Shown one piece after another: positions 15,060 through 25,735 of a stretch of DNA of 64,000 bases. Location of the stretch: the NCBI RefSeq assembly GCF_000699445.3, contig NC_067196.1, positions 76,553,364-76,617,363 on the forward strand, read 5' to 3'. The notes beneath the pieces are model-generated. The model saw only the letters and a program-made list of their open reading frames with translations. It had not been told where the DNA came from and made no database searches. Within the stretch, counting starts at the first letter, position 1; the number at the start of each line of letters is the position of its first letter. Both the position numbers and the translations under genes were made by a program. The DNA comes from Schistosoma haematobium (Eukaryota > Platyhelminthes > Trematoda > Strigeidida > Schistosomatidae).

Positions 15060-15487
15060 GGTAACGTTGGGATCCTTTTATGGACCAATACTAAACGTAT
15101 AATTGTCAAATAACTAAACCATTCATATTCATGTTCCTCTTATTATAAGCTTTATTTTGACTTATGAACTATTAGTATAGGTTTTACCATTCTTGAATTA
15201 TGCCCTGTATATTAGTCACTACCTCCCACATTCACAACCACATTTTGTACAAATGTTGTTTTCTATTTTACGCTGCGTTGTAGTCTGTTTGATTGGTATA
15301 TAAACTCAGCATGTTTGGAATATAATGATTCATATTGCAGAGGCTGAGATTGGCGTTCTGGACTTAACTGGCTGGGCTAGGCGGAAAGCAGGATCAATCA
15401 GGACTCTAGGCTGCTCGTACGTGTTCACGCGACCTTGGTTCGGTCGACAATTCACTGCTCTCTCATTGGCAGTCACAAGTTATAACA
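15060..15487 (+). mobile_element. LTR of a Ty3/gypsy-type retrotransposon, probably solo
   Basis: The segment from TTTTGTACAAATGTTG (about 15243) through GATTGGTATATAAACTCAGC to the end near GCAGTCACAAGTTATAACA matches, in reverse orientation, the block at 32.5-32.8 kb. TATATAAA about 45 bp before the strongly conserved downstream part suggests the LTR promoter. The 5' edge is uncertain because the upstream half is diverged. No gag or pol sequence flanks it. Confidence 0.6.
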
Positions 15488-16189
15488 GTTATATAATGCG
15501 ATAATATATATTTGATTCCAGAAATTTAAGATGATCTCAAACAATAATGTTTTTAAAGATACAAGATGTTTCTGAACATTTAAAAAATATTCTTAACTGA
15601 GTGTTAGAACAGATCATTGAATTTATCTGCTAATCAACCTATGTTATAATTCATTGCTATAGACGGTTTATACCATTTAATAGATAATTCACTTGACTTT
15701 TTCACAATAATCGATAAAGCTCTCCCACTAATAACATGTTACTAATCATTTATTGTGACCATGAGGGTTAAACTGAGCTTTTATGCTCAAGTTTAGGGAA
15801 TAATTCTCATCTTTATAGACTATAAAGTGATAAATGTAACAAAGACTTTGTTAAGAAAAATAATAATTTGCCAAGGATTCATGATTGCGTTTATGTAACT
15901 GAGTCGAATTTCGCACTTTCGTTTGGTAAATATTACAGTAGTAAATTAGGGTTGTTACATTTGAGTGCTCATAACACAAGTTGGTCATACAAGGTTGTTG
16001 TTTGTGTTTCTGTTGTTATTTTATCAGACAACTCTTCATCAATGTTGATAAGATTTTTAAAAAGTAGAAATGCGATCAGCATATTCAAGAACTGCATTCA
16101 TTATGGTTAAAAGTGTTGATTCACAAAAATTATGAAGAATTATATTAGAAGGGGTTTTGTGGCTATTATACTCATTTTAATAGCTGAAA
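15488..16189. other. AT-rich DNA, no gene seen
   Basis: No supported feature. An 80-codon open frame at 15868-16110 has no recognisable domain and no splice context. Confidence 0.45.
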
Positions 16190-16194
16190 TCATG

Positions 16195-16275
16195 AGTAAA
16201 TTAAAGCTGGACCGCCATGAAAAACCTGGATTTTTTTAAATACAGAAAACGTTTTTTCGCTAAATGGCAGGTTCA
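16195..16275 (-). mobile_element. SINE 3' fragment
   Basis: On the minus strand CCAGGTTTTTCATGGCGG and CCAGCTTTAATTTACTC match the common 3' end of the hammerhead SINEs. The core is reduced to a GAAAAAACGTTTTC remnant. Confidence 0.55.
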
Positions 16276-16429
16276 CTCCGACTGAAAGTTATAGGAAAGG
16301 GTTAGAGGACCTTCAAACTTTCCAGCTTTGGTTAAATCCACTGGACATTTATCTTAGAAGTCAACTGTCTTAGATTAACAAAGATCTAAAAGCCTTAGCA
16401 ACTACATTTAATTTTATAAGCGGATTTAG

Positions 16430-16600
16430 ATGGTCGCTAGCAGTGGAATCTTCATCAGCTTGGTATGCCTGAATCTGAGTTTGTGTTCACACCAGAACCC
16501 AGAATCGGTGACGTTCGCTTCAAACTCCATCACGTTATCGACTTAGCTTATTAGTTCAGATAGCCACTAGCTTGTTCAATCGGGTGAACTCTTAATTTAT
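16430..16600. repeat. Second hammerhead-associated repeat family, deleted copy
   Basis: Shares GATGGTCGCTAGCAGTGGAA, GTTCGCTTCAAACTCC and the segment from GATAGCCACTAGCTTG with the copy at 55.9 kb. On the minus strand an intact core CTGATGA is followed directly by GATTCCACTGCTAGC, so stem II, GAAA and the cleavage site have been lost by deletion. The flanking sequence (GGATTCCACTGCTAGCCACC type) matches the known Sm-alpha satellite-like hammerhead context. Confidence 0.6.
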
Positions 16601-16899
16601 TTGTGCTGATTGTTTGAATCCTCCTTTTGATGTTTAGGACAGGAATTTAGTCTCTTTTAGCATATATGCATCCAGTGTGAATTGCCTGGATATCGCCATT
16701 AGGTCACAGGCATATATTTTTGTCAAGAAACAAGTTCCCATGAGAGGTTACATTACAGCGGAACACGTGAATAGCTTTATAAGAGTGAAGCTTCAGATAT
16801 TCATAGAATTAAACGACATAGATACATATATATCAGCTAATAATAGTCAATCAAACAGGCTACATTTTTCAGTTATTCAGCACCAAACATTCAAACGTA

Positions 16900-17070
16900 T
16901 TATGAATAAGAACTTTCGTTTAAATTTGAACGAATAGTTTCACAATATTTGGGCGCCGAGTTAATGTGATTCATTAAAGAGGAAGAATATATATTTGAAA
17001 AATCTCAACGAATGAATTTTAAATATTATTCGCAGTTCTGTAGCTTTTGTAGCTAACCTTTCTTTCATCT
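16900..17070 (-). mobile_element. Penelope terminal repeat, solo, decayed
   Basis: Shares ACTTTCGTTTAAATT, CGAATAGTTTCACA, TTTGGGCGCCGAGTT and AAAATCTCAACGAA with the repeat at 58.4 kb, and a related arrangement with 2.5-2.6 kb. The hammerhead position (about 17030-17080, minus strand) keeps TGAAAGA and a short stem (TAGCT with AGCTA), but GAAAC has become GAACTG. Confidence 0.6.
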
Positions 17071-18739
17071 GTAATAGGTACAATCAGATATCAATGGACG
17101 GAGTTAATCAATTACGGAATTTTGTCAAAAATTATGGTTAAATAGAAACATGTTAATATAGTATCATTTAATTCATATATTTGGACAATAAACCAACTTC
17201 AATGAATATATGTTTTATTCATAGTGCACAATTTGTGGACTCATAGGAGCTAAAAAAAATTTCAGTCAATAATACTTTTTAAACAGAAAATGAATCACTG
17301 ATAGAATGTGAAAAAAATCATCCTATTGTTTTGTTAAATCTGTTTGTAAATCGAATTCCCATAAGCTCACTTAGAGAAACAGAAAAGAACACAATCTCTG
17401 GTAAACATATGTCGTAAGGAAAAAAGGGAATACAGTTCGAAATTGAAGCGTGATCAGTAGCGGTCAGATGACACTGACAAAGGAAGCTGCAAGAAAAAAA
17501 AAGCAATTTGCAACGGATTTCGATGACAAATAAAAAATGGTACCGTCGAAAAAGTTTTCGAGTTTGTTAGTGTGAAACAAACAAAATAAAAGAATACTGA
17601 TCAAGTTTATTTGCTTTTAAAATTAAAATGTAAACATCTAAAATAGGTATTAGGATTCGAAGGCATAAAATTATCTTATATGTTTCAGAATAGAAGTAGT
17701 CAAACTTGATAAATTGATTAGTAAGAACAGAAAAGCAAAAAAAAGTTCGTCCAGTGATCAATAGTTTATCCGAAATTCTTTTGTAAAAGGAGGAATCCAG
17801 AGCACACACACCTTTAGAGAAGATTAATGTATTTTCAAAATCAAAAAGATGTCTATACAACCGCTGCATAACGAAAGAAAGCACATTCGCCGCACAAACA
17901 AAGAAGTAAACATTTAGAAATCTGTATATACGAATAAGTAATAAGGTTTAATGAAAATATTCTGGTCCACAAGAGAAAGTGAACTGAAAAAAGGCTAAAT
18001 CAATGTTTTAATTCTGAGAAATACTCGAAATGTGCAGTAGTACTATTATAGTGGTTATATTCTGTAAAATAATTTTTCATAGACACGATATGAAATGACT
18101 TCATTGTTCAACTAGGAAGCCATTTTCTCTGTTTCATGTTAATGTATAAATAGTCCAACATTTTGACTGAAAATAATTTCCTTTAGTGCACATTAAATAT
18201 CTGTAAGGGGATATTGATATAAACTTCAAATCAATATTTGTCTTTAATAAAATGATCAAGTTAAAGAAAAAAAAGAGAGAAGGACAATAAACAAACGGAA
18301 TAACAGAAAACGGAATAATAAACAGTTAAAGAAACGAAAAAAAACACACAATGTGTATACCATTAGAAAAATCATTTGATAAATATTATCGTTATTAAAA
18401 AGGAAGGACTAAAGAAAGATCAGAAGAATTAGGGAATAAATAAACAACACTGGAATTTTGCTTAAAGAGAGTTGTTCAGAAAGAAGAATGATAACTAAAT
18501 AAAAGGAAAAACAAGATAAATTGAAATGTATCTGGTAACCAATTTTGTTTAGAAGACTTTCTATTACTTGATTCTTTTCTGGATCATTGAATGTTATATG
18601 TCAGATAATTATAATTAAATATTGTTATCACTGAAATATGGGTAAGCAAAAAAACAGACAAAGTACAATGCTGAGAGTTAAATAATTACATAACAAGAAG
18701 AAAATAAATTATATTTTATATAGCGAACTAACCTTGGTT
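17071..18739. other. AT-rich DNA, no gene seen
   Basis: Open frames on the minus strand at 17318-17506 and 17567-17884 show no domain, no splice borders and composition like the rest of the non-coding DNA. No repeat recognised. Confidence 0.45.
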
Positions 18740-19095
18740 AGACAATTATTGAAAGCCAGAAGGCACTAGACAACTGTCTTAATCTCGTGAAGGAATCTTC
18801 AGCAATGTGATTCTGTGGTGCCGCCGAAGGTTAGACGAAAGATATTCAGTCAATGCAAGATATGAGAAAAAACAATCTCCACAAACCCCTTACGTCAAAA
18901 ATAATATATTATCAGGGTGAGGATTTGTGAAGATTGTAGTATTTTTAACAGTTGAATTCACGAGTCAGTCCAAACTAGACCACCATTGAGAGCCTGGAAG
19001 CACTGGACGGTCGTTTCGTTCTTGGATGGTATCGTGAATCAGCACTATTGAGGAGTACCATAGTAAGACGAAACAAACTCCATTACTGATCCTGA
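18740..19095. mobile_element. Cluster of decayed SINE copies in opposite directions
   Basis: 18750-18812 is a degenerate minus-strand SINE end (GGCACTAGACAACTGTCT). From 18975 a minus-strand piece (CCTGGAAGCACTGGACGG, CGTTTCGTTCTTGGAT) joins at about 19025 to a plus-strand piece (TTGAGGAGTACC, AAGACGAAAC). The join makes a small head-to-head structure. Neither hammerhead core is intact. Confidence 0.6.
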
Positions 19096-19524
19096 CTAGT
19101 GGTGTCGAAAGCTATGACAGGAATCATTAACTTTCAGGATATGAAACAAAACAATCTGAACTGATAGATATACGTTTAGAATTCTCTTACTTGGTCACTA
19201 AGTACACTGTATTAGTAAACACTTTCGATATTTCCACATCAAATGGACGAATTCAAAAAGGATCATCGAAATTTAATTATATAAAGACTGTTAAGGAATT
19301 GGATATTGAATTCAACTTCTGAATTCTATCAGTGAGTGAATGTCATGGGAAAAAAGCGAGAAGCAAAAAAGCATTATTTTTCAGAAGCCTTTACTGGTCG
19401 GTTACTAATGTCATAGTATGGTTGGAAGTGTATAGCCAATAGGTTACAGCTTTTCAAAGAAAACGACTGACAAAAAACATGGAATACTATGAAGCAAGCG
19501 TCCAGATACGAAGAAAAACCTTAC

Positions 19525-20052
19525 CTTAGCTAATGCAGACTTTGGTGAACGAGATGGTGGTTTTATTCCACTAGGCAGAGGGATAGAAGTATTATTCATC
19601 GGTACAGGCATATGAGATTGTCCACTAACAAGGGGTGGCATTATAGACGGTGCAGGTATACCAGAATTGGCGATCGGTGAATTTCCTGATAAAGGTCGAA
19701 GCTTAGATTGAACTTTACCATGAGATGAAGAAGGTGAAATTCCTAGAGGTCTAGGTAAACCACTAGGATGTTCTAAACTATCCTCTGTAATTGATTCTTG
19801 TCTTTTTATCAATTCGCAGGTTGGTTCAACGCTTGTAGGAATTTGTTTTTTGTTATGTGTCATATCATCATCATGTGTAGACATAACTGATGTGTCGGTG
19901 GCACTAGGATTGGTATGTCCGTTAGTAGTAATTCTAGACTTCATTTTATCTGGGGTAATAGATGGAGCTTTAATACCACTTGGTGGACGAATTCCAGTTA
20001 CACTAACTGACGCGGAGCATACGACGGGTGGTGTACTCGGTGTATTGTTCTT
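19525..20052 (-). CDS. Exon G of FERM-type gene: proline/serine-rich tail with SxIP-like motifs
   Basis: 176 codons in phase 0 (residues 712-887 of the joined frame). The acceptor ends in TCGTAG before 20052 and the donor is AAG|GTAAGG at 19525/19524. The product is rich in Pro, Ser and Gly and probably disordered. It has repeated blocks SGIKAPS, SGLPRPL, SGIPAPS and SGIKPPS. SGIP (residues 841-844) and TSIP (866-869) fit the SxIP/TxIP form used by proteins that bind the EB1 microtubule end-binding domain; binding is inference only. If the donor is not used, the frame reads on to a stop at 19444, so a short alternative C-terminus is possible. Confidence 0.8.
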
Positions 20053-21591
20053 CTACGAAAAAAAGGAATAATATGATTAACAAAGAAACATTGTATAAAC
20101 TGCTATCTAATCTGCCGCCAAAAATTATGTCATCGTTTTTCACAAATGTACACGTACAGTTGTAACAAGTTTTTACAAAGTTATAAACACACCAGAATTA
20201 TATGGTTGGTTTTTATGGAGAGATTGAATCAACTTAATGTAAAATAAAGAGGAAATGTGTTTTTAACTGAAGCGATAGTTGAGATAAAGTCTCAAATTTC
20301 CATGCGAATTGCTGGGTACCAATCTTGTTGGTTTATAACTAAAACTAACTTTAATAAATAATAAATAAGTTTACAATAATGAAAGAGATTCATCATACCA
20401 GTGAAGAAATAAAGATGATTTAACAAAGAAAATTTTCTTTTCGATGATAATGTGTCAGTAAACCAGAAAGAATAAATCGCAAAATCGTTGAGAAAAACTC
20501 CACCAAAATATTTCAATTTGGTAAACTTTGTAATGTCACCTTCCACACAGTTTTTGATTATTGGATATTTGGAAAATAATAGATAAATAGAAATTTTGTG
20601 GAATACAGAGAACGTAGTAATCCAATGGTTTTAGTTTGAACTGTCTGTGTAAAAGCAGCATGTGAGATATTTCATTGTACTATGAATCGGTCAGACCATA
20701 ATCTATGGACGAACTAATCGTATTTAAGCTAGCGAAACTTGGACTTTGTGCGAAATTCAGTCTCCATATGGTTAATTAATGTTTTAGCATTATAGATGTC
20801 AGTTCGCGATGAAAAACCTAACTCTAATTCATAAGAATAACTTATAATGCAAAGTCATATTCTTAATTGCTTACGTAAATTTATATTCCTATTTTGAACT
20901 TGATAAATGATTGAAGCTTCTCAAGGTCAATTAAGTATCGTCAAAAGGTCTTCCATAAATTCTAGTTTCGTTACCTATAGATTGCTGCACAGTTCACATG
21001 TGATACTTGATATTTTTAAATAATTTACATGTTGTAATCATTTTCTATTTTTAAGTAGATTACTGTATCTAATAAGTCACTGTAAACATGATTCCAAGGC
21101 TTGAAGTAAATAACATAATTGAACAAAAAAATTACAAGTCATTTTGATTTTTAATTCTAAATATCTCTTCGAAATCAATTCATCAGCTTAATTAACAAAC
21201 TTCAGCCAAATACAAATGCAGGAATTGTGGTTATCCATATATTAACTACTATTTACAGCTTTTTTCCTATGTAATCATTGATTGATAACGAGAACTGACC
21301 AAACGATTATTGGCTTCAACGAGTTATCTCCTGAACTACTGAGTCCTGATATCCACTAGCTTGCGAGACGGGTGTGAAGTTTATTTCTAACGGTTTGTAT
21401 TTTCCTGTTTATGACGTTAATGATCGTAATTGATCAAACTCTGTGAGGGAGGGAAATACATACTGCCATGTTGTTATCGATTTTTAAATGTCCTTATAAG
21501 TGAAGTTCAAACAGAATATCACGATATAATATATTTGACAGTTGAGCATTAATTGATTGAAGCAGTTTTTCGGCATGAAAAGTTAACTTAC
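20053..21591 (-). other. Intron between exons F and G
   Basis: Bounded by a GTAAGT donor at 21591 and a TAG acceptor at 20053. A fragment at about 21335-21400 (CTACTGAGTCCTGATATCCA, CACTAGCTTGCGAGACGGG) belongs to the second hammerhead-associated repeat family also seen at 16.4, 36.8 and 55.9 kb. Otherwise AT-rich. Confidence 0.75.
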
Positions 21592-22180
21592 TTCGGGAGA
21601 ATCTATTTTATTATGATTTTTTATACTTTCTGGAGTATGAAATGAATTGGACATTGTGTTATTATCATTATTATTATATGTTACATGGTTGGAACTGAAA
21701 GATTCATCGACTTTAACGGTAGTAGAAGTCACTTTTGTAGTGCTTATTTTGTTTAAATCTGATGTTTTTACAGTAAACGAAGGTGGTTTAATACGCGATT
21801 GGAATGAATCAGAAGTTAATATAGTTGAAGGTGAAGTAGTATGAGCAATCTTGCGAGAATCATCTTCCATTACATGTTTGAAACCGTTTAAAGTTGGCTT
21901 TATATCATTTGAAATATTATTATTCGTATCGGATTTAACTGTTGTATATGGTTGTGGAGCGTATAAACTTGTGGCGTGACTAACTGTAGACTTGACATTA
22001 TGACCGTTATATGAATTGACATTTTGGAAATCTGGGATGTTATAATTATTATTATTGACATCAACTGATGAAGCAACATTGTTTTTAGCAGAAACCACAC
22101 TGACAGAGTGTGCTATAACAGGTTTTATAGATGATCCAGTGACACAACTAACATGCTCTGAAGTAGCCTGAGGATTCAAA
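21592..22180 (-). CDS. Exon F of FERM-type gene: Asn/Ser/Thr-rich tail
   Basis: 589 bp: one base completes a split Asn codon, then 196 codons (residues 516-711). The acceptor is TTTATAG before 22180 and the donor GAA|GTAAGT at 21592/21591. The product is low in complexity, with many Asn, Ser and Thr and almost no hydrophobic clusters, and is probably disordered. No domain is recognised. The phase match with exon E (ends 2) and exon G (starts 0) is exact, the main evidence that this is coding. Plus-strand open frames here are shadows. Confidence 0.8.
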
Positions 22181-25100
22181 CTATAAATAAATAAGGGGAA
22201 AAATTGATCTTATAATCAATACACCTTTAGGTCACCATTAATATATAACTTGACATTGATTTCTCAAAATCAATATTAATAACAAATAAACCAATATGAA
22301 CATCTCTCATAATTCCTTTATACTTATTGCTTTTTTCAATAATCTTTAGTAATGAAATAATTTCTGATATTATGACATAATGCATCTACATCAATATAGA
22401 ACAGATAAATTGGTGGCTAGGAGCGGAAAAGCTATAATAAATATAAAAAAAACGAATAAACTAAAGTCTAACTATAACAAATTTAAGGAAAATATTCACA
22501 TTTAGAGTGTCATCTTTTTTTATTATTGATCGTGTGAAGCAAGTGCAAAAGATACAAGAAAGTATTATTATTACAGATATTCTCGACCGATTTGATTGAT
22601 TGAATTTTGGTTATAATGCAGTGAACTTTCATGATTGAGGTTGTCAAAACTATCAAAAAAATAGCATAAATTATATTGAAAAAAATTGTCTTGGTTACCA
22701 AACAAGACAATATTAAAAATATATAATTAAGTATCATTGTGCACCAACAAAATTAATCTAAACACACAGATATATATTAACTTTATTTAAGATGTGACTT
22801 AATAGTTCAGGCAGTCAACTTAAATTCATAAGGTAGCACGTTGAAACCATCCATTCTACGGTGACTATAGTTTATGAAACACGATAATAACAACAGATCT
22901 CATAAAAAAAAGCATAGATCAGAGACGAACACATAAATTTGCTAATTGTAAACACAAGTTGAATTATTTATAAAAACGTTTAGTAGGATTTACAGCAGCA
23001 AACAAATATCGCTTATAGGGGCGGTTATTTCACGCTTAGTTTAACTATTTGAATGGTTGTATCATAGGCGATTTAGTTAAACTAATTATAGATAACAATG
23101 TAAGTGACAAAATATCATGACCTAATTTGATGAATTAATCAATATTGATTAATTATTAGTTAGTATTATTCAGTAGAATAATTTTTGTTATCATCAATAT
23201 TATTATTTATTACTAACTGAAGTGGTTATGCTAGAAATAATAGTGGTAACTAGGATATAATTGACTGGATTATACCTAGATAAATACTGAATACGAATAA
23301 CGATCTATTTATGTTAAAAAGTATTGTGAGTACAAATGATTGTTTATTATTTCACACTAGAAAATTATCATCTCTTCAAGTTGCAATGAATATACGAAAA
23401 GAACACAATAACAACACATTATTATAAGAAAACATGAGCGTATTCAAGTAGTAGAGTATTTGTTTCTTGTTTTTAAAAAAAGAAAACAATTGAACTTGGT
23501 GTGTACGCGGCAACATCATCTATTCAGTGACCAACTTACTTATACACATTGACCTAAACAAAGAGTTAGTTTAGTTCTCATATTATTTTAAATGAGGTCT
23601 CGTTTTATGAAGAAGAAAAACAGTACATTTGAAGTTTATCAATATAATGGATTTAGATGGAACGAGTTCAGTGTGTTCTATGCTAAGCGAAATCGACTAA
23701 CAAAATTAGCGGTGTGACTGTAGTCTACTGTGATAATTTATTCACGGAATCACTTTAGGAATAAATTGACCCTTCTCCAATCCAAACAAACAGGCATAAT
23801 CATCATTAGCTACTTGAGTGGAGAATTCAAGCTTCTCTTCGTGAACAACATAGTGTATATAAGAGCTGAGTACATGTGAAAATGCAAGTGAATTATTTAC
23901 TAAGTGTATGATTATGTATTCAGTTTTAAGCCACTATGAATTCTAGTAATATTATTCAAAGTAGATGGAGTTCGAACCTATAACATATTAGTTGAAAAAT
24001 GAGTGCTTTAATTAATTAGTTCACTATTCTATGTAGTAAAACGAGGGGACAAAGTAGTATCGATAAAAAATAATGGTATATTTACAACATTAAATACTGA
24101 AAGGAGGAGAATATCATGAAATATTGCTTGTTATTATTCATCTTAACTACACCGATCCAAATGTAATATGAAAATTGGGATTTACGTAGAAAAAATATGT
24201 ATCTACACAGTAACATCACATATAATTGAATGAATCATTCAACCGTTATAAAATTGTTTTTTCTAATTGTGTTCTATTTGTGTGTGTGTTTTACAAAAAG
24301 ATAACAAGATTAATTTGAAGTGCATTTTGGCTTGTACATTTTTTCTTTACCACACATTCATGATTACGTGAATTGACATACAATAAAAATAAATGTATGG
24401 ATTGTACCATTTCAACTTATTGGTGATATTAGATATTTCCGAAAAAAAGACAAAACAAGTGTAGAATAAAACGGTACTACAAGTAGTTAACAGTAGAACA
24501 GATATGCATTATAAGACCATTGACAGAAAATACATCTCTGGAAGGAATTAATTTAAACGGAATTCAAACAAACTAACGAACTATTATAGAACATCATTTC
24601 GAAATGTTGTTAAATTTACAACAAACGAGCTGGTGTACTAGAGATGAAAAAACTCATTGGTCAAAGAAATTTCCTTGTAATCATTAAATAATGATTTCAA
24701 TTATATCATAGAAACCACTGCTTATAACCGAACAAATTCAGCTGAATTATAGTTTCATGTCCTACAGACATATATACGACCAAACTTTTAAAAGACTGCC
24801 GTTACTATATAAACTTTTCGACGAAAGATGCTTGTGGGTGTAAGAGAAAGCTTGAAGGAAGTTGAGGGTAGACAAATCAAGACTTAGCACCAGTCCACGA
24901 AGTCATCGACTGTTTGATTGGTGTTGGGTGACATGACTGATAATCCCAGTTTTAAAATTAAATTATACTTTTTTGTTTAGCGGATTCATTTTTTCTCGAA
25001 TCATACTGTTTATACCTAATTTTTTATACTACCACTAATGTTGTTACTAATTCACTATTCCGACGTTTGTCTTGATAATTTCATCTCAATGTAGTGATGA

Positions 25101-25231
25101 TCGTGCGATAACTCGGATAGATGGATATGTATAAATGGCAGGTTTTACGGTGTTCATGAATTACTGACTTCTGACAAATAGAAATGAACAGAAATGACAC
25201 AAAAAATTTAAATAGATAAAATCAGTATTAC
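22181..25231 (-). other. Intron between exons E and F
   Basis: Mostly AT-rich unique-looking sequence. A plus-strand RTE LINE 3' fragment at 24830-24945 is listed separately. No further exon was seen, and the phases on both sides match without one. Confidence 0.7.
24830..24945 (+). mobile_element. RTE-clade LINE fragment, decayed
   Basis: Sequence of the type TTAGCACCAGTCCACGAAGT and GTTGGGTGACATGACTGATA aligns in order with the 61.05-61.2 kb copy, where the matching text encodes the C-terminus of the LINE protein. Confidence 0.5.
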
Positions 25232-25735
25232 TTTTCATCATCAGAAATCTTTTTTTCTACAACGATTGTATCCAATTTCGATTGTACAAAGTGTGTATTA
25301 GTAACATTAGAATTAATGGCTGATGGGATAAAATTTTTCTGTCCTGACATTTCAGTATGTACTGAAGATGATGAATGTGAAAATGTAGCAAGATTACCAT
25401 TTGTTGGAATTGCCGATGATGAAAAGATACTTTCATTTGTATATTGTTTTGACAAATTATCTTCATTGATAGTTGTTGTTGCCCCTGATGTTGTTATCGT
25501 AGTATTTATCATGGGGCTGATGTTTAACGGTTCTTTATGAAATGTTGAATTTGATTTATTCATAGCAACAGATGATAAATTATTGAATGACGATAACTGA
25601 GGTGAAGATAATTCATTTGAAATGGATTTCATGGGTGCTGTCGTTGTCATCATTGAAGTATTAGCGATGGTGTACGAGAAATTGTTAACAGGTACAGAGG
25701 AAACAATCGTTGAAGATTTATTCATCAGTAATGAA
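25232..25735 (-). CDS. Exon E of FERM-type gene: Ser/Thr/Asn-rich tail
   Basis: 504 bp: one base completes a split His codon, then 167 codons (residues 348-514) and two bases. The acceptor is TTCTTTAG before 25735. The donor is GAAAA|GTAATA; reading through would hit TAA at once, so either the donor is used (the phase fits exon F exactly) or this is an alternative end. The product is Ser/Thr/Asn/Met-rich without a recognised domain and ends in an acidic-basic stretch EKKISDDE. Confidence 0.8.

Noticed and set aside
17567..17884. 105-codon minus-strand frame
   Set aside because: Composition as in random AT-rich sequence, no splice sites matching the neighbouring gene, no motif.
21647..21844. 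Plus-strand frames opposite exons E, F and G (also 19850-20071, 25316-25540)
   Set aside because: Shadows of the minus-strand exons, whose splice borders and phases are consistent.
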